Assembly: GCA_934454655.1 (NCBI GenBank)
Contig: CAKSFK010000016.1
Location: 1-50,687 of the forward strand
Direction: 5' to 3'
DNA from: an uncultured Eubacteriales bacterium
Lineage (GTDB): Bacteria; Bacillota; Clostridia; Oscillospirales; Acutalibacteraceae
DNA length: 50,687 bases
Below the pieces are notes generated by a model. The model had not been told where the DNA came from, did no database searches, and worked only from the letters and a program-made list of their open reading frames with translations. The stretch's first letter is position 1, and every line of letters starts with the position of its first letter. A program made the position numbers and the translations under genes. Of the stretch, positions 1 through 7,390 are shown one piece after another.

Positions 1-38
1 CCGATGTGTTAGAAAAGGAATTGAAAACAATTGATTAA
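1..38 (+). CDS. C-terminal end of a truncated gene
   Basis: An open frame enters from the left edge and stops at TAA 36-38, ending in residues DVLEKELKTID. A hairpin terminator follows at 76-114, which supports this being the real 3' end of a gene. Too little is visible to name the product. The neighbouring transposase remnant and inverted-repeat element make a mobile-element gene such as a recombinase possible, but that is inference. Confidence 0.4.
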   Translation, partial: DVLEKELKTID

Positions 39-75
39 GAAAAGACAATAAAATCTTTTTATAGTACTCTCACAC

Positions 76-114
76 CGTTCAAAGCCTTTGTTTATGCGGC
101 TTTGAGCGTTTTTC
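76..114 (+). terminator. Rho-independent terminator
   Basis: An 11-bp near-perfect stem (CGTTCAAAGCC at 76-86, GGCTTTGAGCG at 98-108, one G-T wobble) is followed directly by a T run. It lies 38 bases after the stop codon of the truncated gene at the left edge. Confidence 0.75.
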
Positions 115-234
115 TTTGTCCGAAATATCCGCTGAGATTACTTGTCGCAAGCCAAAAAGCGGGCGCACAACATAAAGCTGCACGCCTGCCTAGTCTGTTA
201 TATTTACAGCACAGAAGAATATTGATATATGATC

Positions 235-258
235 TGGCGGAGGGTTAACCCTCCGCCA
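235..258. repeat. 24-bp perfect palindrome
   Basis: TGGCGGAGGGTT is followed immediately by its exact reverse complement, giving a 12+12 palindrome with no spacer. It lies in DNA without a credible gene. It could be a hairpin of a decayed mobile element or a protein-binding site; nothing here decides between them. Confidence 0.7.
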
Positions 259-284
259 TACTTTTCCAATTCGGGAAATACCAT

Positions 285-312
285 ATTCTCGCTTGCCTAG
301 GCAAGCGAGAAT
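285..312. repeat. 28-bp perfect palindrome (abutting repeat ends)
   Basis: ATTCTCGCTTGCCT at 285-298 is followed by its exact reverse complement at 299-312. The right arm is the end of the inverted-repeat element that runs to 573, so the palindrome looks like two ends of the same repeat family placed head to head. Confidence 0.75.
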
Positions 313-573
313 GATCCGAACTCGTTTTTTTAGTGCGGATTTCCCGCATTGCCGCGTTAAAATACTCGTTAATCCGTTAGGATTAACTGCGTTTTGTGCC
401 TTACTCTGCAAAAAATCCGCTCCTCAAAAAATCTGCGACCCAAAACGAGCGCGATTTTCGTGTGGATTTTTATGCGGAGGATGCGATAAGGCTTTCGCCT
501 TATAAAGACGACAAGTGAAAATACGCCGAAAATATGCCGTTTTGGGCGGATTCGGATTATTTTCGCTTGCCTA
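298..573. mobile_element. MITE-like element with terminal inverted repeats
   Basis: The left end (TAGGCAAGCGAGAATGATCC onwards, 298-324) matches the reverse complement of the right end (547-573) at about 23 of 27 positions. The 276-bp span holds no credible gene. Its interior carries further inverted repeats, for example GTTAATCC/GGATTAAC at 368-387 and a GATAAGGC/GCCTTAT hairpin near 484-502. The right 73 bp recur at 50540-50612, and related ends occur at 20095 and 41109. Small size, terminal inverted repeats, no coding capacity and several genomic copies fit a non-autonomous miniature transposable element. No mobilising transposase or clear target-site duplication was identified. Confidence 0.6.
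501..573 (-). repeat. Dispersed 73-bp repeat, copy 1
   Basis: Read on the minus strand this begins TAGGCAAGCGAAAATAATCC and ends CACTTGTCGTCTTTATA. It matches the copy at 50540-50612 at 68 of 73 positions by direct comparison and is related to the 64-bp copy at 20095-20158. It forms the right end of the element at 298-573. Confidence 0.8.
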
Positions 574-737
574 AGTATCCAACTTTCCGTTCTTTTCGTA
601 TATAACGATCTTATACGCCAACATCCTGAGATGAGTTGTATGTATAACTTGAGGAGGAAAATATCATATTAAGAAAGCAATTGCAATTTTTACTCCACAC
701 TCAGGCAACGATTGATTGCGGTAAAAGCTCTTTCTAA

Positions 738-980
738 TCAACATTCAATCACCACTCTGTGCCGGGTTCTCCGTGTAAACAGAACGATAATGCTGTTATG
801 GAATGCTCTTTCAAATATTTGAAAAAAGAGGAGACCGACAGGCGCAACTATAAATCCTTAGATGAACTCTGTCACAGTCTTTTTACTTACATTAACGGGT
901 TTTACAATTCTGTCATACCTCATTCACACAATAACGGTCTTTCTCCTAATCAAACGGAGGCGTTGTTTATGCCTGTTTGA
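738..980 (+). pseudogene. IS3-family transposase remnant (C-terminal part of integrase core)
   Basis: Residues such as NDNAVMECSFKYLKKEE followed by YINGFYNSVIPHSHNNGLSP match the end of the rve integrase core of IS3/IS150-type transposases, where the DNA..E segment carries the last catalytic acid and the YN..R.H...G.SP segment follows. The fragment is about 80 residues of a normal 270-300-residue OrfB. An in-frame stop at 735-737 cuts it off from upstream sequence. 660-735 may carry further decayed sequence in other frames, but I could not read it reliably. The usual arginine before the HS pair is missing (VIPHSH). It is a dead fragment of an insertion sequence; no terminal inverted repeats were identified. 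Confidence 0.75.
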
Positions 981-1051
981 TTTTTTGCTGTATACTTTAT
1001 TGATATCGATCCACTCCGAGGCGCTTTTGTAACTTTGTTTTGCAATTGTAT

Positions 1052-1080
1052 TTGACATTTAGCCGCTTGGTATGTATACT
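1052..1080 (+). promoter_or_regulatory. Sigma-A promoter for the glycosyltransferase and proline genes
   Basis: TTGACA at 1052-1057 and TATACT at 1075-1080 are separated by 17 bp. The transcription start would fall near 1087, which argues against an ATG at 1086 as the start codon and for the ATG at 1119. Confidence 0.8.
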
Positions 1081-1118
1081 TAAATATGTTATTATGGTTT
1101 CAGTTAGGATGTAGTTTT

Positions 1119-2249
1119 ATGAAGGCGCTCATATTATCCTGCGGTACCGGCGGCGGTCACGATGCGGCGGGCAGGGCGATTGCGGAGGAGCTTACGGAAC
1201 GCGGTCATACTGCCGTGATGATGAATCCGTACACTCTTAAAAGCCGTAAATGCGCTTTGCGTATCAACAGGATATACGTTAAAACAGTCCAGAAAGCGCC
1301 GCGGGTTTTCGGGGCGGTTTACAGGCTGGGCAATGCTTACAGGCGGCTGCCGTTCCGTTCGCCTGTATATTTTGCAAATGCCGGTATGTGCGAAAGGCTT
1401 GAAAAGCTGATTGAGGCTGAAAAGCCGGATGTTATCTTTATGCCTCACCTTTATCCCGCGGAAATTATAACAAATATGAAAAACCGCGGTGTCAAACCGC
1501 CGCTTTCCGTTTTTATAGCAACCGATTACACCTGTATACCCTTTACCGAAGAAACGGATTGCGACGCGTATGTTATTCCGTCGGAAAAGCTTATCGGCGA
1601 ATTTTCGGGGTGGAATATACCGAGCGAAAAGCTCTATCCGCTCGGTATTCCCGTTTCTGCGGCGTTCAGTAAAGAACGCGACAGAGAGTCGGCTGTAAAA
1701 AGACTGGGACTTGACAGCCAAAAAAGATACATACTTATATCGGGCGGCAGTATGGGCGCGGGAAAGCTTATCCTTGCGATAAAACTGCTGTATGACAGAT
1801 TTAAGAATGACGAAAGCACAAGGCTCATAGTTATTTGCGGCAGCAATGAGTGGCTTTATAAACAGCTCAAATCGCGCTATTCGCATAATATTAAGGCTGT
1901 TATGTTTACCGATAAAATGGCGGATTACATTGCCGCGTCCGATGTGTATGTTACAAAGCCGGGCGGTCTTTCTTCCACGGAAGCAGCTGTTTCCGGCGTG
2001 CCTATGGTACACATTATGTCGATACCGGGGTGCGAAACCGAAAATATGCGCTTTTTTGAGGAAAACGGAATGTGCATTGCGGTAAGAAAACTGGGCAAAC
2101 GCCTGCCTGACGCAGTTGAAAAGCTGCGCGGCGGGGAAGAAGCCTTAAAAATAAACAGACAGATGAAAATAAATATAAATTCAAATGCCGCGGCGGATAT
2201 ATGTGATCTGGCGGCGGAAATTCTGTCACGCAGGGTTAAGGGAGATTGA
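1119..2249 (+). CDS. MGDG synthase-like glycosyltransferase (UgtP type)
   Basis: This 376-residue protein belongs to the monogalactosyldiacylglycerol synthase / UgtP branch of GT28-type glycosyltransferases, which move a sugar from a UDP-sugar to a membrane lipid. The N-terminal segment LILSCGTGGGHDAAGRAIAE (about residues 4-23) is the glycine-rich acceptor-side loop of the family. The C-terminal half contains TKPGGLSSTEAAVSGVP, the nucleotide-sugar binding loop. Hydrophobic stretches are short, so it is probably a peripheral membrane enzyme. The ATG at 1119 is chosen because AGGA lies 8 bases upstream and the promoter at 1052-1080 would start transcription near 1087. It is followed 3 bases later by proB, so co-transcription is likely. 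The exact sugar and lipid cannot be read from sequence. Confidence 0.8.
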   Translation: MKALILSCGTGGGHDAAGRAIAEELTERGHTAVMMNPYTLKSRKCALRINRIYVKTVQKAPRVFGAVYRLGNAYRRLPFRSPVYFANAGMCERLEKLIEAEKPDVIFMPHLYPAEIITNMKNRGVKPPLSVFIATDYTCIPFTEETDCDAYVIPSEKLIGEFSGWNIPSEKLYPLGIPVSAAFSKERDRESAVKRLGLDSQKRYILISGGSMGAGKLILAIKLLYDRFKNDESTRLIVICGSNEWLYKQLKSRYSHNIKAVMFTDKMADYIAASDVYVTKPGGLSSTEAAVSGVPMVHIMSIPGCETENMRFFEENGMCIAVRKLGKRLPDAVEKLRGGEEALKINRQMKININSNAAADICDLAAEILSRRVKGD

Positions 2250-2252
2250 AAA

Positions 2253-3023
2253 ATGAGGATTGTAATAAAGCTTGGGACTTCAACGCTCGCCCACAGCACA
2301 GGGCTGCTCAATATTAAACGTGTTGAAGAGCTTTGCAAGGTTATGAGCGACCTTAAAAACGCGGGGAACGAACTTATAATAGTATCGTCCGGCGCAATCG
2401 GTATGGGTGCCGGGAAATTATCGCTCGGTGAAAGACCGAAGGATGTTGTAACAAAACAGGCGGCGGCTGCTGTCGGGCAGTGCGAGCTTATGTATACATA
2501 TGACAAGCTGTTTTCGGAATACAATCATACCGTGGCGCAGATTCTTATAACCGGTGAGGATATACAGCACAGCGTGCGCCGCCATAATTTTGAAAACACT
2601 ATGTTAAGGCTTTTGGAACTTGGTGCTATTCCTATTATCAATGAAAACGATTCTATCGCGACGGATGAGATAGTTATAGGAGATAACGATACGCTCGGTG
2701 CTATTGTCGCTACGGCAATAAACGCCGACCTGCTTATTTTGCTTTCCGATATTGACGGTCTTTTTACCGCCGACCCGCATAATGATAAGAATGCGGTTTT
2801 ACTCAACAGGGTAGAGGAAATAACGCCCGATATTGAAAAAATGACGGGCGGTGCAGGAAGCAGACTGGGCACAGGCGGTATGACCACAAAGCTTAATGCC
2901 GCTAAAATGACAACGGACGCCGGGATCGATATGGTGATTGCGAACGGAAAAGAGCCCTCGCTGCTGTACGAAATTGTGAACGGAGAAAGTATAGGCACAA
3001 GATTTGTCGCAAAAAGGCAGTGA
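2253..3023 (+). CDS. proB: Glutamate 5-kinase
   Basis: Phosphorylates L-glutamate to gamma-glutamyl phosphate, the first step of proline synthesis. The 256-residue protein is an amino-acid kinase domain: IKLGTSTLA near the N terminus binds phosphate, VSSGAIGMGAG lies near residue 46, INENDSIA near 130 contacts glutamate, and LSDIDGLFTADP near 168 is typical of the family. The C-terminal PUA domain of the long (E. coli-type, about 367 aa) enzyme is absent, so this is the short form. It starts 3 bases after the glycosyltransferase and is followed 4 bases later by proA, giving a proBAC operon. Confidence 0.95.
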   Translation: MRIVIKLGTSTLAHSTGLLNIKRVEELCKVMSDLKNAGNELIIVSSGAIGMGAGKLSLGERPKDVVTKQAAAAVGQCELMYTYDKLFSEYNHTVAQILITGEDIQHSVRRHNFENTMLRLLELGAIPIINENDSIATDEIVIGDNDTLGAIVATAINADLLILLSDIDGLFTADPHNDKNAVLLNRVEEITPDIEKMTGGAGSRLGTGGMTTKLNAAKMTTDAGIDMVIANGKEPSLLYEIVNGESIGTRFVAKRQ

Positions 3024-3027
3024 TGTT

Positions 3028-4263
3028 ATGATTAAAACCGAGGATATATTAAAAAGGGCAAAGGCGGCGGCAACCGACGCCGCGCCGCTTGACAGCGAAA
3101 CGAAAAACAAAGCTATCCGTCTTATGGCAGACGCACTGACCGATGCCGCAGAGGATATTATTGCCGCCAACAAAACCGATGTTGAAAACGCAAGGGGCAA
3201 GATAAGCGATGTTATGATTGACAGACTCAGCCTTGATAACGCCCGTATTGCGGCAATGGCTGACGGTATGCGAGCGGTTGCAGAGCTTCCCGACCCGGTG
3301 GGGAGGGTCATAGATGAAGTAAAGCGTGATAACGGGCTTGATATTAAAAAAGTTTCCGTGCCGCTCGGTGTTGTTGCTATTATATACGAAAGCCGCCCGA
3401 ATGTTACGTCGGACGCGGCGGCGCTCTGCTTTAAAAGCGGAAACGTTTGCGTGCTCAGGAGCGGAAAAGAGGCGTTTGGAAGTGCGTTTGCCATTGTTTC
3501 CTCGCTGAAAAAGGGACTTAAAGCCGCAGGTCTTTCGGAGGATTACATTAATCTTGTTGAGGATACCACAAGGGCAAGCGCCAATGAGCTTATGACGGCG
3601 GACGGGTATGTTGACATGCTTATTCCGCGCGGCGGAAAGGGGCTTATTAAGGCGTGCGTTGAAAACGCTACCGTACCCTGCATAGAAACGGGTACGGGAA
3701 TATGCCATATTTATGTTGACAAATGCGCCGATACGGATATGGCGGTAAATATTGTTGACAATGCAAAGGCAAGCCGACCATCTGTTTGTAATGCCGCCGA
3801 GGTCTGCCTTGTTCACCGCGGTGCAGCGCGCGAATTTTTGCCAAAGCTTGCCGCCCGTTTTAAGGACAGGGTTGAAATTCGCGGGGACGAAGAGGTATGT
3901 AAAATTATTGACGCGGTTCCCGCGAAAGAGGGCGACTTTGATACCGAATTTCTTGACTATATAATAGCCGTTAAAATTGTTGCGGATGTTAAAGAAGCGG
4001 TAAAGCATATTGCAGCGCACTCAACCCACCACAGCGAGAGCATTGTTACCGACGATCCCGTCGCGGCTGAATATTTTACCTCAAGGGTGGATTCGGCGGC
4101 GGTTTATGTTAACGCGTCAACCCGCTTTACGGACGGCGGAGAATTCGGGCTCGGCTGTGAAATGGGAATTTCTACCCAAAAGCTTCACGCAAGAGGTCCT
4201 ATGGGCCTTTGCGAGCTTAACACATACAAATATATTATTACGGGAAACGGACAGATAAGGTAG
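3028..4263 (+). CDS. proA: Gamma-glutamyl phosphate reductase
   Basis: NADPH-dependent reduction of gamma-glutamyl phosphate to glutamate 5-semialdehyde, second step of proline synthesis. The 411-residue protein has the aldehyde-dehydrogenase fold; landmarks are VPLGVVAIIYESRPNVTSD, LRSGKEA, LIPRGGKGLI, and the region ETGTGICHIYVD followed by NAKASRPSVCNAAE, which carries the catalytic cysteine. It ends GLGCEMGISTQKLHARGPMG as usual for ProA. The ATG at 3028 is chosen over an in-frame TTG at 3004 inside proB because the family begins near here and the gene then starts 4 bases after the proB stop. Confidence 0.96.
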   Translation: MIKTEDILKRAKAAATDAAPLDSETKNKAIRLMADALTDAAEDIIAANKTDVENARGKISDVMIDRLSLDNARIAAMADGMRAVAELPDPVGRVIDEVKRDNGLDIKKVSVPLGVVAIIYESRPNVTSDAAALCFKSGNVCVLRSGKEAFGSAFAIVSSLKKGLKAAGLSEDYINLVEDTTRASANELMTADGYVDMLIPRGGKGLIKACVENATVPCIETGTGICHIYVDKCADTDMAVNIVDNAKASRPSVCNAAEVCLVHRGAAREFLPKLAARFKDRVEIRGDEEVCKIIDAVPAKEGDFDTEFLDYIIAVKIVADVKEAVKHIAAHSTHHSESIVTDDPVAAEYFTSRVDSAAVYVNASTRFTDGGEFGLGCEMGISTQKLHARGPMGLCELNTYKYIITGNGQIR

Positions 4264-4272
4264 GTAACGAAA

Positions 4273-5079
4273 ATGGCAGAATATAAAATGGGCTTTATCG
4301 GCGTGGGCAATATGGGGTCGGCAATAGCCAAAGCGGTAAGGAAAACCGTACCCGGTCACGAGATTATCGTATCCAACCGCAGTGAGGCAAAGGCGCAGGC
4401 GCTGGCTGATGAACTCGGCTGCCGCGCCGCGGATAACAGAACCGTTGCAAGCACGGCAAAATACATTTTTTTGGGCGTAAAGCCACAGATGATGGAGCAG
4501 ATGCTCCGCGGCATTTCGGATGTGCTGGCTGAGAGAAGCGACCGCTTTATTCTTGTTACAATGGCTGCCGGAATTAAAATTGAAAAATATTCCGAGATGC
4601 TGGGCGCCGATTATCCCGTTATAAGAATTATGCCGAATACACCTGTTTCGGTCGGCGAGGGTGCGGTGCCGTTTGCGGTGTCGGACGATGTGTTTATGGA
4701 TGAAATAACCGAGTTTTGCAACTGTATGCGCTGTGCGGGCAGGGTTGACCGTATGGAGGAAAGACTTATTGATGCGGCATGCGCGGTTTCCGGCTGCGGA
4801 CCCGCGTTTGTGTATATGTTTATCGACGCGCTGGCTCTTGCGGCTGTTGAGTGCGGTCTGCCGAGGGAAAAGGCGGAGCAATATGCTTTGCAGACGGTTC
4901 TCGGCGCCGCAAAGCTTGCGGAGGAAAGCGGCAGGCACCCCGAGCAGTTAAGGGACGAGGTATGCAGCCCCGCGGGAGCCACAATAGCCGGCGTTCACTC
5001 GCTTGAGTGCGACGGATTTAAAGGCAGTGTTATGAATGCGGTAAAAGCGGCGTTCGACAAAACAAGGGGACTGGGCTGA
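4273..5079 (+). CDS. proC: Pyrroline-5-carboxylate reductase
   Basis: Reduces pyrroline-5-carboxylate to L-proline with NAD(P)H, the last step of the pathway encoded by the two genes upstream. The 268-residue length is typical. The N-terminal GFIGVGNMGSAIAKAV is the dinucleotide-binding Rossmann loop. The C-terminal half contains AVSGCGPAFVYMFIDALA and the conserved SPAGATIAGVHSLE segment of the family. It starts 9 bases after proA with AGGTAA as ribosome binding site. A promoter for the next transcription unit lies about 35 bases downstream; no strong terminator is visible in between. Confidence 0.95.
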   Translation: MAEYKMGFIGVGNMGSAIAKAVRKTVPGHEIIVSNRSEAKAQALADELGCRAADNRTVASTAKYIFLGVKPQMMEQMLRGISDVLAERSDRFILVTMAAGIKIEKYSEMLGADYPVIRIMPNTPVSVGEGAVPFAVSDDVFMDEITEFCNCMRCAGRVDRMEERLIDAACAVSGCGPAFVYMFIDALALAAVECGLPREKAEQYALQTVLGAAKLAEESGRHPEQLRDEVCSPAGATIAGVHSLECDGFKGSVMNAVKAAFDKTRGLG

Positions 5080-5114
5080 AAGGCACGGTTTACAAAAAAT
5101 TAAAACTTTTTATA

Positions 5115-5143
5115 TTGACATTTCATTATCCCTCATATATAAT
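5115..5143 (+). promoter_or_regulatory. Sigma-A promoter for marR-ABC operon
   Basis: TTGACA at 5115-5120 and TATAAT at 5138-5143 are separated by 17 bp, a near-consensus promoter, directly followed by the inverted repeat at 5145-5158. Confidence 0.9.
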
Positions 5144-5144
5144 A

Positions 5145-5158
5145 GTTAGCAAACTAAC
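5145..5158. promoter_or_regulatory. Probable MarR operator
   Basis: GTTAG at 5145-5149 and CTAAC at 5154-5158 form an inverted repeat with a CAAA spacer. It lies immediately after the -10 box, about where transcription starts, and 22 bases before the MarR gene. The position suits repression of its own operon by the MarR protein; the binding itself is inferred. Confidence 0.65.
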
Positions 5159-5179
5159 AATTATATGTGAGGTGATTTT

Positions 5180-5632
5180 ATGTGCGAAAAAAAAGACATC
5201 GGCTTTGAAATTCGCACGCTTTCAAACCTTATAAGACGCGACGTTGAAAAGAATATTGCAAGTATGGAACCAAAGCCCAACGGGCGGATACACGGCTGGG
5301 CGATAAACTATTTTTACGAAAACCGGAAAAAAGATATTTTTCAAAAGGATTTTGAAGAAAAATTTTCGGTAAGGCGTTCAACCGCCAGTAATATGTTAAA
5401 ACTAATGGAAAAGGACGGTTATATTAAGCGCGTGAGCGTTGAGAATGACGCCCGCCTTAAAAAAATTGTGCTTACCGAAAAGGCGATAAAAATTCACAAT
5501 CAAATTTGCAAGGACATATCGGTACGCGAGGAAAAGCTGCGTAAAGGGCTGACTGACGAAGAGCTCGAAGCTTTCTTCCGAATTACGGAAAAAATAAAGA
5601 AAAATATGGAGAGCCCCGACTGCGGGGAATGA
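5180..5632 (+). CDS. MarR-family transcriptional regulator
   Basis: A 150-residue winged-helix regulator. A central helix-turn-helix with FSVRRSTASNMLKLMEKDGY and the wing KRVSVENDARLKKIVLTEKA (about residues 55-103) is flanked by helices that form the dimer interface, as in the MarR family. It begins 22 bases after a palindromic operator candidate and is followed by two ABC half-transporter genes 21 bases downstream, the classic arrangement for a repressor that controls a multidrug-type exporter. The inducing ligand is unknown. GGTGA supplies the ribosome binding site. Confidence 0.9.
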   Translation: MCEKKDIGFEIRTLSNLIRRDVEKNIASMEPKPNGRIHGWAINYFYENRKKDIFQKDFEEKFSVRRSTASNMLKLMEKDGYIKRVSVENDARLKKIVLTEKAIKIHNQICKDISVREEKLRKGLTDEELEAFFRITEKIKKNMESPDCGE

Positions 5633-5653
5633 TTTTTAAATGGGAGTGACTGT

Positions 5654-7390
5654 ATGATAAAAACACTTATGGGCAGTATCAGGGAATACAAAAAGCCTTC
5701 AATTTTAACGCCTATTCTGGTTTCAATTGAAGTAATTGTTGAATGTGTTATTCCTTTTTATATTGCCAAGCTTATAAATCACATACAAAACGGAACGGAT
5801 ATGTCGCTGATACTGAAATACGGCTTTATGCTTATTTTGCTTGCGTTTGTGTCGCTGTTTTTCGGGGCTATGGCAGGAAAGACCTGCGCCACAGCTTCCT
5901 GCGGCTTTGCAAAAAATCTGCGGCACGATCTGTTTTACAAGGTGCAGGGATTTTCGTTTTCCAATATTGATAAGTTTTCAACCTCCAGTCTTGTAACACG
6001 CCTTACAACCGATATTTCAAACGTGCAAATGGCGTATATGATGATAATAAGAATTGCTGTGCGTTCGCCGATGATGTTCATTTTTGCTATGATAATGGCG
6101 TTTAAAATGTGTCCGCAGCTGTCAACGGTTTATGTAGCTCTTGTGCCGTTTTTGGCTTTTGCGCTTTTCCTTATTATCAAAAAAGCGATGCCGCTTTTTA
6201 ACAGTGTGTTTAAAAAATACGATAACCTAAACAACTCAGTGCAGGAAAACGTTAAGGGAATGAGGGTTGTAAAATCCTTCGTACGCGAGGACTACGAAAA
6301 AAACAAATTTGCCAAAGCGTCCGAAGAGGTCTGCGCCGATTTTACCAAAGCCGAAAGAATTGTTGCGCTTAACAGCCCCGCTATGCAGATTGCTATGTAT
6401 ACGGCAATGATTATTGTTTCGTATTTCGGCGCAAGGCTTATTATAAACAGCGGCGGCAGCGCTATGGGCGTCGGCGATCTTTCAAGCCTGTTTACATACG
6501 GTATGCAGATACTTTCAAGCCTTATGATGCTTTCAATGATTTTTGTTATGATAACAATTTCAAACGCATCTATTCAGCGTATCTGCGAGGTTTTAAACGA
6601 GGAAAGCACAATTAAAAAACCCGAAAACCCGATAACCGACGTGCCTGACGGCAGCATTGATTTTAAGGACGTTTCCTTTAAATATCATAAGGGTGCCGAG
6701 AAAAACGCCCTTACGGATATAAATCTTCACATAAAATCGGGTGAAACGATAGGCATTATAGGCGGCACGGGAAGCAGCAAATCTTCTTTAATTCAGCTTA
6801 TATCCCGCCTGTACGACCCAACCGAGGGTTCCGTGCTTGTGGGCGGAAACAATGTTAAGGATTATGATATAGAAACGCTCCGCAACGCCGTTTCGGTGGT
6901 TTTGCAGAAAAATGTTCTGTTTTCGGGTACAATTAAGGAGAACCTGCGCTGGGGCGACAAAGACGCAACCGACGAAGAGCTGGTGCGCGTATGTAAACTG
7001 GCTCAGGCGGACGAATTTATAAGTACCCTGCCCGACGGCTACGACACCCACATAGAGCAGGGGGGAACTAACGTTTCGGGCGGACAAAAGCAGAGGCTCT
7101 GCATTGCGCGCGCATTGCTTAAAAAGCCGAAAATTATTATTTTCGATGACTCCACCAGCGCAGTCGATACCAAAACCGACGCGCTTATAAGAAACGCGCT
7201 TTCCACGGAAATACCGGATACAACCAAAATTATTATAGCACAGCGTATTTCCTCGGTTCAGGATTCCGACCGCATTGTTGTTATGGAGGACGGCAGAATA
7301 AACGCAGTGGGAACGCATGAAGAACTGCTTTGCGGCAATGAAATTTACAAAGAAGTATATTACTCACAGAATAAGGTAGGTGAAGAATAA
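5654..7390 (+). CDS. ABC exporter half-transporter with degenerate nucleotide-binding domain
   Basis: A 578-residue type-IV ABC exporter half with an N-terminal six-helix membrane domain (about residues 15-305) and a C-terminal ATPase domain. The Walker A loop reads GGTGSSKSS near residue 370 (Ser where Gly is usual), the signature is NVSGGQKQR near 473, Walker B is IIIFDDSTSAVD (Asp in place of the catalytic Glu), and the switch histidine is replaced by Gln in IIAQRISSV. These departures are what is expected of the non-catalytic partner in a heterodimer whose other half is the next gene. Export of drugs, peptides or lipids is possible; the substrate cannot be predicted. Its stop overlaps the next start by one base. 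Confidence 0.92.
   Translation: MIKTLMGSIREYKKPSILTPILVSIEVIVECVIPFYIAKLINHIQNGTDMSLILKYGFMLILLAFVSLFFGAMAGKTCATASCGFAKNLRHDLFYKVQGFSFSNIDKFSTSSLVTRLTTDISNVQMAYMMIIRIAVRSPMMFIFAMIMAFKMCPQLSTVYVALVPFLAFALFLIIKKAMPLFNSVFKKYDNLNNSVQENVKGMRVVKSFVREDYEKNKFAKASEEVCADFTKAERIVALNSPAMQIAMYTAMIIVSYFGARLIINSGGSAMGVGDLSSLFTYGMQILSSLMMLSMIFVMITISNASIQRICEVLNEESTIKKPENPITDVPDGSIDFKDVSFKYHKGAEKNALTDINLHIKSGETIGIIGGTGSSKSSLIQLISRLYDPTEGSVLVGGNNVKDYDIETLRNAVSVVLQKNVLFSGTIKENLRWGDKDATDEELVRVCKLAQADEFISTLPDGYDTHIEQGGTNVSGGQKQRLCIARALLKKPKIIIFDDSTSAVDTKTDALIRNALSTEIPDTTKIIIAQRISSVQDSDRIVVMEDGRINAVGTHEELLCGNEIYKEVYYSQNKVGEE

Noticed and set aside
190..505. Open frames of 70-73 codons on both strands near the left edge
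   Set aside because: They run through the palindromes and the MITE-like element, lack ribosome binding sites and have no recognisable features.
1134..2012. Long minus-strand frame opposite the glycosyltransferase
   Set aside because: It is the antisense shadow of a gene with clear motifs; its composition is unlike a protein of this genome. Similar long antisense frames opposite proA, proC, rnj, yhaN and tig were rejected for the same reason.
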